Assembly: GCA_965217605.1 (NCBI GenBank)
Contig: CBDCJB010000014.1
Location: forward strand, 124,001 to 188,000
Source of the DNA: JAYYZW01 sp965217605
Lineage (GTDB): Bacteria > Pseudomonadota > Gammaproteobacteria > Ga0077536
Direction: 5' to 3'
Length of the DNA stretch: 64,000 bases
Part shown: piece by piece, positions 24,597 through 32,749 of the stretch
Numbering within the stretch: the first letter of the stretch is position 1
Layout of the letters: each line of letters opens with the position of its first letter
Translations under genes and position numbers: made by a program
Notes under the pieces: model-generated
Database searches by the model: none
The model's input: only the letters and a program-made list of their open reading frames with translations
What the model was told of the DNA's origin: nothing

Positions 24597-27044
24597 TCAG
24601 CAACGTATCCGCTCTGAGCCGGGATCGTAGAGCGGCTGCAGCGACGCGACCGCCGGAATGCGCTCGCCGGCGACTTCGATTTCGAATTCGCCGGCGTCTA
24701 TGAACGTTTGATCAACGCCGTCCACGTTGCTGACATAACCGAGTCCAACGGCGCCGCCGAGTGTGTGACCGAACATGCCCGAGGTCACGTAACCGACGAT
24801 TTGACCGTTACGCCAGATGGGCTCGTTATGGAAGAGCAGCGGATCGGGGTCCTGTAGCTGAAATTGCACCAACGTTCGGGCCGCGGGAACTTCGCGCTGC
24901 CTCAACAAGGCATCGCGACCGAGGAAGCCGCCTTCCTTATCCATCTTGACGACAAACATCAAGCCCGCGTCCAGCGGTGAATCTTCATCGCAGATATCGT
25001 GGCCCCAATGCCGGTACGCCTTTTCCATGCGCAATGAATTGAGTGCGTGATAGCCGGCAGGTATGAGATCCAATTCTTCACCGGCGGCAACGATCGCTTC
25101 ATAAATCCCCAGCCCGCATTCCGTGGGCATGTACAACTCCCACCCCAGTTCGCCGACATACGTAATGCGCGACGCACGGACGCGTGCGTAGCCGATCTCG
25201 ATCTCGCGGCTGGTCGCGAAGGGAAAGCCTTCATGCGTCATATCGTCGGGCGACAGTCGCTGCAACAGATCCCGGGAACGCGGTCCCATGATCGAAAGGA
25301 CGGCATAGGCCGAGGTGACGTTGGTCAAAATGGCGTACGCACCCGCCGGGATCTGACGTTTGAGCCAGGTAAAGTCGCGCACCTCCATTTCTCCGGAGGT
25401 GACGATCATGAAATCGTCTGCAGCCAACCGCGTCACGGTCAAATCCGCTTCGATGCCGCCGCGCTCGTTCAGCCATTGCGTATAGATGACCCGCCCTGGC
25501 GCGACGTCAACGTCGTTCGCGCACACCCAGTTGAGTACGCGCGCGGCATCACCGCCTTGCAACCGAAACTTCGCGAACGAGGTTTGATCGAACATCGCGA
25601 CGTTCTCGCGCACGGCCAGGTGTTCCGCCGCTGAATATTCAAACCAGTTCTCCCGCCCGTAACTGTATTCGTATTTGGGCTCAACGCCTTCGGGCGCGTA
25701 CCAGTTCGGTCGCTCCCATCCGAATCCCAGGCCGTGGCAGGCGCCACGCGCCACGAGGCGATCGTAGAACGGCGAGCGGCGCACGCCCCGCGCAGATTCA
25801 TTCTGCCGGTTGGGCCAATGCGTCGCATAGAGCAGCCCCAGGGTTTCCTTCACGCGATCGTGGAGATACTTCCGATTCGTCTGGAACGGCAGGTTGCGCC
25901 TGATGTCGACTTCCCACAGGTCCATCGATGGATGGCCGTCGCGGATCCATTCCGCCAGGACCTTGCCGATACCACCCGCGGACTGGATACCGATGGAATT
26001 CAGTCCCGCCGCCACGAAACAGTGTTCGAGGTTCGGCGCTTCGCCGAGGTGGTAGCGCACATCAGGCGTAAAACTCTCGGGACCGCAGAAAAAGGTCTGA
26101 ATGCCCGTTTCTTCGAGCAGCGGCATGCGGTGCATGGCCATCTCGAGAATCGGCTCGAAATGCTCGATGTCGTCGGGCAGTTGATCGAAACAGAAGGACT
26201 CGGGGATGCCGTCCATGCCCCACGGCTTGGATTCCGGCTCGAATGCGCCGAGCAGGATCTTGCCGGCGTCTTCCTTGAAATACGCGCACGCGTCGTAGTC
26301 CCGCAGCACCGGGATCGCGCGGATATCGCCTTCCAGCGGCTCGGTGACGATGTAGAAATGCTCGCACGCATGGAGCGGGACGTCGACGCCCACCGTTGCC
26401 GCCAACTGGCGGGTCCACATGCCGCAACAGAGCACGACGTAATCGGCGGCGATGTCACCGTGTTCGGTTTCGACGCCGGTCACCCTGCCATTTTGATGCC
26501 GGATCGCGGTAACTTTCGTATCTTCGCAAACACGCGCACCGCCCATGCGCGCGCCTTTGGCCAGGGCCTGCGTCACGTCGACAGGATTGGCCTGGCCGTC
26601 CGAGGGGATGTGCACGGCACCGAGCACATCGTCGGTGTAGATCAAAGGATTGAGTGCTTTGATTTCGTCTTGCCCGATCACGTTCACCTGCAGATCGAAG
26701 ACCTGTGCCATCGAAGCCATGCGCTTCATTTCTTCCAGCCGGCCCGCGGTCGTGGCGATGTTCACGGCGCCGTTCTGTTTGAAACCGGTGGCCTGGCCCG
26801 TCTCTTGCTCGAGGCCGGCATAGAGTTCCGCGGTGTATTTCGCGAGCCTGGTCATGTTTAACGAGCCGCGCAGCTGCCCTACTAAACCCGCGGAGTGCCA
26901 CGTGGTGCCGCAAGTCAGTTGTTTACGCTCGCACAGCACCACGTCGGTGATGCCGACTTTCGTCAGGTGGTAGGCCATTGAGCAGCCGATGACGCCGCCA
27001 CCGACGACGACGACTTCCGCCCGATCTGGAATTTGATCCGCCAA
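24597..27044 (-). CDS. Dimethylglycine/sarcosine dehydrogenase-like FAD enzyme
   Basis: An 815-residue two-part enzyme. The N-terminal half is a DAO-type FAD oxidoreductase: GGGVIGCSMAYHL (16-28) binds FAD and CGTTWHSAGLVGQLR is typical of the dimethylglycine/sarcosine dehydrogenase group. The C-terminal half (about 430-810) is a GcvT-type folate-binding domain (YGRENWFEYSAAEHLAVREN, GPRSRDLLQRLSPDD, ELGWELYMP, GHTLGGAVGLGYV). Such enzymes oxidise N-methyl groups and pass formaldehyde to tetrahydrofolate. No signal peptide, so cytoplasmic. It is divergent from the NadC-like gene, with 181 bases between the starts. Confidence 0.92.
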   Translation of the reverse strand: MADQIPDRAEVVVVGGGVIGCSMAYHLTKVGITDVVLCERKQLTCGTTWHSAGLVGQLRGSLNMTRLAKYTAELYAGLEQETGQATGFKQNGAVNIATTAGRLEEMKRMASMAQVFDLQVNVIGQDEIKALNPLIYTDDVLGAVHIPSDGQANPVDVTQALAKGARMGGARVCEDTKVTAIRHQNGRVTGVETEHGDIAADYVVLCCGMWTRQLAATVGVDVPLHACEHFYIVTEPLEGDIRAIPVLRDYDACAYFKEDAGKILLGAFEPESKPWGMDGIPESFCFDQLPDDIEHFEPILEMAMHRMPLLEETGIQTFFCGPESFTPDVRYHLGEAPNLEHCFVAAGLNSIGIQSAGGIGKVLAEWIRDGHPSMDLWEVDIRRNLPFQTNRKYLHDRVKETLGLLYATHWPNRQNESARGVRRSPFYDRLVARGACHGLGFGWERPNWYAPEGVEPKYEYSYGRENWFEYSAAEHLAVRENVAMFDQTSFAKFRLQGGDAARVLNWVCANDVDVAPGRVIYTQWLNERGGIEADLTVTRLAADDFMIVTSGEMEVRDFTWLKRQIPAGAYAILTNVTSAYAVLSIMGPRSRDLLQRLSPDDMTHEGFPFATSREIEIGYARVRASRITYVGELGWELYMPTECGLGIYEAIVAAGEELDLIPAGYHALNSLRMEKAYRHWGHDICDEDSPLDAGLMFVVKMDKEGGFLGRDALLRQREVPAARTLVQFQLQDPDPLLFHNEPIWRNGQIVGYVTSGMFGHTLGGAVGLGYVSNVDGVDQTFIDAGEFEIEVAGERIPAVASLQPLYDPGSERIRC

Positions 27045-27225
27045 GCTATTTCCCCTGCTGCGTGGTCGGATTATTAGAGATCGCCAGCGCCTGTATGGGA
27101 AGCGCTATCGATTGCGATGGGTTACGCTTGATCATGAAGGGCGGAAGGCTTTATAAGCAGTGATTCGCCAGCAAGCAGGCTCCTACGGGCGCTTCGTGAA
27201 ACTACCGTGTGAAGAGGAAACGACC

Positions 27226-28122
27226 ATGCGCCTGAACCGCTTCATGATCCGCCCACTCGTCGAGAACGGTTTACGCGAAGAACTGTCTGCCGGCGATACC
27301 ACCGGAGGGTTCCTCGCCGATCACAACGACCCGGTTTTGACCGGGCAGATATACGCCAAGGGGAGCGGCATTGCCTGTGGGCTGTTGCTCGCCGACGAAA
27401 CGATAAAACTCGTGGAACCCGAGGCTGAGATCGAACATCTTCTCGAAGATGGCGACCCGATGGGGCCCGGCACGGTGATCTTCAAGATCCAGGCACACGC
27501 TTCGACATTCTTCGTGATCGAGCGCGCAGCTTTGGATTGGATCCAGCAGTTATCGGGTATCGCGACGAAGGTGCGTCGTTACCTGGACCTCGTCAAGCAC
27601 ACTGACGTGCGCGTGACCGACACGCGCAAGGGTTGGCCCGGTCTGCGCATGGTGCAGAAATACGCCGTGCGGGTCGGTGGCGCGCATAACCATATCTTCA
27701 ATCTCAGCAACTGTGTCCTGGTGAAGGACAATCACATCAAACTCGCGGGCAGTATCACTGAAGCGGTGAAGATCCTGCGCGCCCGGGCGCAGCATACGTT
27801 CAACATCCAGGTTGAATGTGAGTCCTTCGAGCAGGTGCGAGAAGCACTCGATGCTGACGTAAAAATTATCATGTTTGACAACATGGACCTCGATGAAATC
27901 ACCGAAGCGATGAAGATCGTGGACGGCCGCGCGATGACTGAAGCGTCGGGCGGTGTCAACGAAGACACTATCGTCGCGATCGCGGAAACCGGCGTCGACA
28001 TCATTTCTGTCGGCGACTTGACTCATAGCGTACAGGCGATCGACATCAGTCTGGACGTACAAGACATCAAGCCGAGCGCAAAGCGCACCATTAAACGGCT
28101 CGAAAACGCCGCATCCGGATAA
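27226..28122 (+). CDS. NadC-like phosphoribosyltransferase with altered substrate site
   Basis: A 298-residue protein of the quinolinate phosphoribosyltransferase family, which joins a pyridine acid to PRPP. Family motifs are clear: IERAALDWIQQLSGIA (the active-site Arg after Glu), DTRKGWPGLR with the Arg-Lys pair, KYAVRVGG, VLVKDNHIKLAGS and IIMFDNM. However, the normal GGGxNHR reads GGAHNHI, so the arginine that in characterised enzymes helps hold quinolinate is Ile, and DTRKT is DTRKG. This suggests a different acid or nitrile substrate. Start at 27226 is preceded by GAGG; an upstream in-frame start at 27160 lacks support. It is 6 bases before the nitrile hydratase genes. Confidence 0.85.
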   Translation: MRLNRFMIRPLVENGLREELSAGDTTGGFLADHNDPVLTGQIYAKGSGIACGLLLADETIKLVEPEAEIEHLLEDGDPMGPGTVIFKIQAHASTFFVIERAALDWIQQLSGIATKVRRYLDLVKHTDVRVTDTRKGWPGLRMVQKYAVRVGGAHNHIFNLSNCVLVKDNHIKLAGSITEAVKILRARAQHTFNIQVECESFEQVREALDADVKIIMFDNMDLDEITEAMKIVDGRAMTEASGGVNEDTIVAIAETGVDIISVGDLTHSVQAIDISLDVQDIKPSAKRTIKRLENAASG

Positions 28123-28128
28123 CCGGCG

Positions 28129-28434
28129 ATGAAACGGCAACATGATTTGGGCGGGGAACCCGCTGGTCCAATTGACGTGTCACACCACGACGCGGAGCCT
28201 TTCGGGAAATTGTTTACCGCCGTCTTCACCGCGCTGCGGCAACACGACGTGACGAACGTCGATGAATTACGCCGTACACTGGAAGATCTTCCGAAAGCGG
28301 TCTACGACCAGCCTTACTACGAACGCTGGGGAGAAGCGCTGTGCAATTTGCTCGAGGAAAAGGGCATCGTCTCCCGGGATGAGATCAAACACCGTATGGC
28401 TGAGCTGAAAAGCGAAATCGACGCGGCGCAATGA
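28129..28434 (+). CDS. Nitrile hydratase beta subunit, N-terminal half (separate polypeptide)
   Basis: A 101-residue protein that matches only the first half of a nitrile hydratase beta subunit. It has the N-terminal HDLGG hallmark (residues 5-9), EPFGKLFTAVFTAL, and the helical YDQPYYERWGEALCNLLEEKGIVSRDE segment. The C-terminal half is encoded by the next gene, whose ATG overlaps this stop (ATGA, 28431-28434). A beta subunit divided in two is known for thiocyanate hydrolase and for the toyocamycin nitrile hydratase, so this is probably a natural three-subunit enzyme and not a broken gene. Translationally coupled to its neighbours. Confidence 0.88.
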   Translation: MKRQHDLGGEPAGPIDVSHHDAEPFGKLFTAVFTALRQHDVTNVDELRRTLEDLPKAVYDQPYYERWGEALCNLLEEKGIVSRDEIKHRMAELKSEIDAAQ

Positions 28435-28742
28435 CCGAGGCAGCGATATCCGAACGGCTATATCGAACCCATGAGCGGGTGCGGGTGCGTGATTCGAATC
28501 CACCCGGGCACTGCCGCGTGCCCGTGTATATTCGCGGTGCGGCCGGCATTATCGAGCGTTACTGCGGCGCGTTTAAGAACCCCGCCGAACTGGCCTATGG
28601 ATTTGACGGCGAGCCGAGGCGCCACTTATATCGCGTGCGTTTCCAACAAGCTCAGATCTGGGATGATTACGACGGCTCGGACGCGGATACCCTGGACTTG
28701 GAAATTTACGAGCATTGGTTACTGCCCGCTGGAGAATCATGA
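28431..28742 (+). CDS. Nitrile hydratase beta subunit, C-terminal half (separate polypeptide)
   Basis: A 103-residue SH3-like barrel protein equal to the second half of a nitrile hydratase beta subunit: VRVRDSNPPGHCRVPVYIRG, AGIIERYCGAF, LAYGFDGEPRRHLYRVRF, LDLEIYEHWL. It provides the half of the active-site cover that contacts the metal centre held by the alpha subunit. It overlaps both neighbours by four bases, so the three pieces are made in step. Order here is beta-N, beta-C, alpha. Confidence 0.9.
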   Translation: MTEAAISERLYRTHERVRVRDSNPPGHCRVPVYIRGAAGIIERYCGAFKNPAELAYGFDGEPRRHLYRVRFQQAQIWDDYDGSDADTLDLEIYEHWLLPAGES

Positions 28743-29425
28743 TGTCTAACGAACCCGACGACGGGCATGCCCATGATCACGGTGAACCGGTGTTGTCTTA
28801 TGCCGATGACAGCCGGCACGATTACGACGCAGGCGGACGTTATCCGTTGATGGCTACTGCCATGCGCGATCTGCTCGTCGAACGCGGCGTGATAACGGCT
28901 CAGGAAGTGCGCGAATACCTGGAGTTCATGGATGCACGCGACGGCACCCTGGGTGGCCAGATAATCGCGCGGGCGTGGTGTGACCCGGACTTCAAAGCGC
29001 GCCTGCTGGACGACGGCACTGCGGCCGTCCGCGAGTTTGGCGTGTCGATGGACGGTTTGGAACTCGTGGTCGCGGAAAATACCGACGCCGAGCACAATTT
29101 GATCGTCTGCACGCTGTGTTCCTGTTACCCGCGCGCCATTTTGGGCTTACCGCCGGACTGGTATAAGAGCAAGGCTTATCGTTCGCGCGCCGTGAACGAA
29201 CCGCGCAAGGTCCTGGCGGAATTCGGTACCACGCTGCCCGAATCGACGATCGTGCGGGTGCACGATAGCAATGCGGATCTGCGCTATCTCGTATTGCCTG
29301 CGCGTCCCGCCGGGACTGAAGACTGGGACGAGGCGCGTTTAGCTGAATTAGTGACCAGGGATTGCCTCGTTGGGGTTGTTATTCCGGAGGTCGCTAGTGC
29401 CCTGTCCCATGAAAAACTTCCATAA
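28739..29425 (+). CDS. Nitrile hydratase alpha subunit, cobalt type
   Basis: A 229-residue metal-binding subunit. The metal motif CTLCSC is at residues 124-129; threonine in the second position is the cobalt type. It is followed by GLPPDWYKSKAYRSR, also hallmark. It hydrates a nitrile to the amide, or in the thiocyanate hydrolase branch, thiocyanate to carbonyl sulfide. The start at 28739 (second ATG at 28742) overlaps the beta-C stop and has GGAG 5 bases before. The N-terminus is histidine-rich (GHAHDHGEP), which may help bind metal. The last eight residues or so (ALSHEKLP) are encoded by the left arm of the palindromic element at 29394, so the native C-terminus has been replaced. Confidence 0.92.
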   Translation: MMSNEPDDGHAHDHGEPVLSYADDSRHDYDAGGRYPLMATAMRDLLVERGVITAQEVREYLEFMDARDGTLGGQIIARAWCDPDFKARLLDDGTAAVREFGVSMDGLELVVAENTDAEHNLIVCTLCSCYPRAILGLPPDWYKSKAYRSRAVNEPRKVLAEFGTTLPESTIVRVHDSNADLRYLVLPARPAGTEDWDEARLAELVTRDCLVGVVIPEVASALSHEKLP

Positions 29426-29558
29426 TTCGCTGGTCTTTTTCGCCCCTGGCTGCGTTGCTCCTCCTTGTGTAGAGCCCGCTACACGGCGTCGTCGCGCCTT
29501 GCCAGTGACAAAAAATCCGTCGCGACTTATGAAAGTTTTTCATGGGACAGCACACTAG
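29394..29558. repeat. 165-bp palindromic MITE-like element with CTAG ends
   Basis: Inverted arms of 37 bases: 29394-29430 (CTAGTGCCCTGTCCCATG...) and 29522-29558, about 33 of 37 matching. Both outer ends are CTAG. The left arm contains the stop of the nitrile hydratase alpha gene. A 15-base relative (GGGACAGCGCACTAG) lies at 41258-41272. No gene inside. It could also form a long transcript hairpin between the alpha subunit and the next gene. Confidence 0.8.
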
Positions 29559-29584
29559 CGGTTGATGTTAATAACGATTAATCG

Positions 29585-30364
29585 GTGAATAAGGCAATGG
29601 CAAAATCGAAGTCGAAAACAAAAAAAAGCGGGCGCAGGACTAAAAAACTGGCGAAGATGGCCACAACCCACGGCGTCGTTCCTGCTCTGGACGTCGACAC
29701 GCTTGACGATGCCAAGTCGTTGCTCGACGCCACGACCCATATCGAAGGCGTGGTCGCGTACAAGCTTGGCCTCACGTTGACGTTGAGCCTTGGCCTTGCG
29801 AACGCGGTATCGGAATTGCGTGGCCACACGGATCTTCCGATCATTTACGATCACCAAAAAGCAGGGCCGGATGTTCCTTCGATGGCGGGAAAGTTCTCGG
29901 CCGTGTGCAAAGACGCCGGTGTAGATGGATTGATCCTGTTTCCGTTAGCCGGGCCGCGGGCGGTAGACGGATTCGTCGGCGGGGCGATCAAGAACGGCCT
30001 GCTTCCCGTGGTGGGTGGTGATCTTCCATTGGAAGACTACAACGCGCGCGGCGGCGGCTATGTGGTGAATAATTCATTGGATGGCATTTTTGATCGCGCG
30101 ATTGCGGCGGGGGCAACGCATTTCGTCGTGCCGGGTAATAATGCAAAGAAGGTGCGTCGCCACGCCAAGCGGCTACCCGAACGAATCGCCAATCCCAGCA
30201 TCTTCATTCCCGGCATCGGGCCCTTGGGCGGAAACATTCCGGATACGTTCGAGGTCGCGAGTGGATGTAACGCTTATGCAGTCATTGGCCGCGCGATCTA
30301 CGGCGCTAAGGATCCTCGCGAAGCGGCTCGAACGTTTGCCGGACAAGCGTTGGAGTTCGCTTAG
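29585..30364 (+). CDS. Orotidine 5'-phosphate decarboxylase-like protein
   Basis: Up to 259 residues; the N-terminus is lysine-rich (residues 5-24) and the barrel starts at about residue 25 (GVVPALDVDTLDDAKSLL), so a start at 29597 or 29657 is possible. It is an OMP-decarboxylase-type TIM barrel: the catalytic D-x-K-x-x-x-D array appears as IIYDHQKAGPDVPSMAG, VVPGNNAK and the phosphate loop FIPGIGPLGGN and YAVIGRAIYGAKDP are recognisable. Canonical PyrF has DxKxxD; the DHQKAGPD variant marks a divergent branch. It may be the cell's PyrF or may decarboxylate a related nucleotide in the surrounding nitrile/pyridine pathway. Separated from the hydratase by the palindromic element. Confidence 0.82.
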   Translation: MNKAMAKSKSKTKKSGRRTKKLAKMATTHGVVPALDVDTLDDAKSLLDATTHIEGVVAYKLGLTLTLSLGLANAVSELRGHTDLPIIYDHQKAGPDVPSMAGKFSAVCKDAGVDGLILFPLAGPRAVDGFVGGAIKNGLLPVVGGDLPLEDYNARGGGYVVNNSLDGIFDRAIAAGATHFVVPGNNAKKVRRHAKRLPERIANPSIFIPGIGPLGGNIPDTFEVASGCNAYAVIGRAIYGAKDPREAARTFAGQALEFA

Positions 30365-30412
30365 TCCGGGTTTCTTACCGAAAGCGTTGGTGTAACTGAT
30401 GGGGAACGCAAC

Positions 30413-30910
30413 ATGAAATTTCCGAGCGAGCACTTAGACAAGGCAGCCCAGGCATTGGACGCGGCGAAGGCAGAAGACGTGCGGATCGTGACGGTTGAAA
30501 CGTGCACGGCTGGGCTGGTTTCGGCGTGTTTGACGTCGGTTCCCGGTGCGTCGCAAGTTTTCGAGCGAGGGTTTGTCCTCTATCACGCGACCGCAAAAGC
30601 GACCGGTGTCGGCGTGCCCGAGGCAGTGTCGAGCAAATATGGCGCAGTCAGCGCCGAGGTGACCAGAGGACTTGCAGAAGGCGGCCTCAAAAACTCGACG
30701 GCCGGTGTTTGCGTAGCGGTTACGGGCTATGCGGGGCCCGGTGGCGGAAACGAGCGCGATCCCGTCGGCACCTGTTATATCGCGGCCGCGAGTAATGGGA
30801 AACCGACGCAGGATCGTCGGTTCGTTTTCCCTGGATCGCGGGACGAGGTCCGCATGGGCGCGGTTGGGGAAGCCCTGGAACTCATCGCTGCTCAACTGTC
30901 AGGTGAATAA
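30413..30910 (+). CDS. pncC: PncC/CinA C-terminal-type nicotinamide-nucleotide amidase
   Basis: A 165-residue stand-alone CinA C-terminal domain. The catalytic serine region of the family, ESCTGGL, reads ETCTAGL (residues 30-36), so the nucleophile position carries Thr in place of Ser, a point to check; YHATAKATGVGV and VTGYAGPGGGNERDPVGT are the other family motifs. PncC deamidates nicotinamide mononucleotide to nicotinate mononucleotide. It follows the OMP-decarboxylase-like gene by 48 bases with AACGCAAC-type spacer and precedes nadV, which would make its substrate. The Ser-to-Thr and Gly-to-Ala changes could mean altered substrate or weak activity. Confidence 0.85.
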   Translation: MKFPSEHLDKAAQALDAAKAEDVRIVTVETCTAGLVSACLTSVPGASQVFERGFVLYHATAKATGVGVPEAVSSKYGAVSAEVTRGLAEGGLKNSTAGVCVAVTGYAGPGGGNERDPVGTCYIAAASNGKPTQDRRFVFPGSRDEVRMGAVGEALELIAAQLSGE

Positions 30911-31164
30911 TTCACGGTTAAGGAATTAGGCAAATCCTTACGCTCTACATTTAACCCCGGAAAAGACCTGAACGCGATCGTTGCATACGGCCGATTGCGT
31001 GCTGTTTCTTCTGCGCGAACAGCCCCAAGTCGGGCATCATGTTCAGCGAACCGTGAGGCCGCTGGGAAACAACCAAGCAGCGTAAACTACTCTGTTGACA
31101 GCCGAATCCAAAAGGATCAAGAATCCTTCCGGAAATTTATACCGTAAATAAGGGAGAAGCTTCA

Positions 31165-32643
31165 GTGTTAGAGCAGTCGTTGAACAAAATGGGGGATCTC
31201 GGGAACCTGCTTCTCAACACTGACTGCTACAAGCATTCCCATTACATCCAATACCCGCCGGGCACGGAGTATATTTCGAGTTACATCGAAGCGCGCGGCG
31301 GGCCGTTTCCCGCCGTCGTGCATATGGGGCTGCAGGCCTACATCATGGAATACCTGATGAAGCCGATTACGCTTTCCGACCTCGATGAAGCCGAATTGGT
31401 CTGCGAATGGCATGAAATTCCCTTTTATCGCGACGGTTGGATGGGCGTCCTGGAGGATTATGACGGCTATCTACCGGTGGAGATCGAAGCCGTTCCCGAA
31501 GGCACGGTGATGCCGATCAGGAACGTCATGGTGCAAATCGTGAATACCGATCCGAAATATTTCTGGGTCACGAGTTTCATCGAGACGGCGTTTTTGCGCG
31601 GCGTCTGGTACCCGTCGACGGTTTGCACCTTGAGCTGGATGTGCAAACAGATCATTCGACAAGCACTGAACGAGAGTGCGGATGACCCTGACGGGATCAT
31701 TCGGGCGCTCTTGCACGACTATGGTGCGCGCGGCGTGAGCTCGCAAATGTCTGCCGCGATCGGTGGCATGGCGCATCTCGTGAACTTTCACCAGACCGAT
31801 ACCATGTCGGGTTCACTGGCGGCGCTTCGCTACTATGGCCAGCCGGCGACCGGTGTCTCCAGCCCGTCTGCCGAACACTCGACCATTAACGCGTGGGGCG
31901 AGGCGCATGAAGCCGATGCCTATCGCAACCTGGTGGAGGCGTATGATGGCTTCCCCTACATCGTCGTTGTTTCGGACTCTTATAATCTGGAAAACGCGAT
32001 CAAGAATATCTGGGGCAAAGAATTAAAGTCGCTGGTGGAAAACGGCAAATCGCCCGTGTTCGTTCGCCCGGATTCGGGGCATCCTCCGACCGTCGTTGCG
32101 GACTCCATAGAGTGGCTAATGGATGCCTACGGCCACAATGTCAATACGAAGGGATACAAGGTCCTGCCGTCTTGTGTTCGGATTTGCCAGGGTGATGGCA
32201 TCAACATCTTGAGCCTCAAGGACATCTATAAAGAATTGCACCGACGCAAGATCTCTTCGGAAAACGTCGGTTTCGGCATGGGTGGCGGCCTACTTCAGCA
32301 GGTTAACCGCGACTCGATGCATTTCGCGATGAAATGCAGCGCGGCCAAGGTCAACGGAAAATGGCGCGACGTCAACAAAAAGCCCTCGGAGTCAGGCCTC
32401 AAGGCATCCAAGGCAGGGCGTCTTGCTCTGGTCAGGGGAAACGGCGATTACAAGACGGTGGCGCGTGATTCGGTACCGGAGTCCGAGAACGTGCTCGAGC
32501 CCGTGTTCCGCAACGGCAAATTGCTGAAGCGGCACAGGTTCGACGAGATCATCGCACGCTCGGAGGCTGAAGTTCCGGATTACTACTGGAAAGAAATCAT
32601 GTCGGATGATTTCAACGCGGACTTTACTTCCAACGCGTATTGA
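31165..32643 (+). CDS. nadV: Nicotinamide phosphoribosyltransferase (NAMPT/NadV type)
   Basis: A 492-residue protein, the same size as human NAMPT and bacterial NadV. N-terminal NTDCYKHSHYIQYPPGTEYI and YIEARGG match the dimer and substrate region; central DYGARGVSSQ, VVVSDSYN, VRPDSGHPP and the C-terminal GFGMGGGLLQQVNRD carry the phosphate- and base-binding loops. It makes NMN from nicotinamide and PRPP. GTG start at 31165 with AGGGAG 10 bases upstream. Same strand as the upstream NadC-like, hydratase and PncC genes, but 254 bases after pncC, so it may have its own promoter. Confidence 0.93.
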   Translation: MLEQSLNKMGDLGNLLLNTDCYKHSHYIQYPPGTEYISSYIEARGGPFPAVVHMGLQAYIMEYLMKPITLSDLDEAELVCEWHEIPFYRDGWMGVLEDYDGYLPVEIEAVPEGTVMPIRNVMVQIVNTDPKYFWVTSFIETAFLRGVWYPSTVCTLSWMCKQIIRQALNESADDPDGIIRALLHDYGARGVSSQMSAAIGGMAHLVNFHQTDTMSGSLAALRYYGQPATGVSSPSAEHSTINAWGEAHEADAYRNLVEAYDGFPYIVVVSDSYNLENAIKNIWGKELKSLVENGKSPVFVRPDSGHPPTVVADSIEWLMDAYGHNVNTKGYKVLPSCVRICQGDGINILSLKDIYKELHRRKISSENVGFGMGGGLLQQVNRDSMHFAMKCSAAKVNGKWRDVNKKPSESGLKASKAGRLALVRGNGDYKTVARDSVPESENVLEPVFRNGKLLKRHRFDEIIARSEAEVPDYYWKEIMSDDFNADFTSNAY

Positions 32644-32749
32644 GCGGGTAAAGTAAGGACACGAGGTGCGTTACGGCGCGGACTGCGCGCCGTACGACGC
32701 CCGCCGGGCAAATGGGCTCCGGAGTCAGATTCCTCCGACGGATACGTCC

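Noticed and set aside
25734..26861. Open frame of 375 codons on the plus strand
   Set aside because: It lies wholly antisense to the dimethylglycine dehydrogenase-like gene, which has clear domains. It results from high GC content.
29585..29660. Twin-arginine or other signal peptide on the OMP-decarboxylase-like protein
   Set aside because: The Lys/Arg-rich start (KKSGRRTKK) is not followed by a hydrophobic stretch; it is more likely a non-conserved extension or a wrong start.
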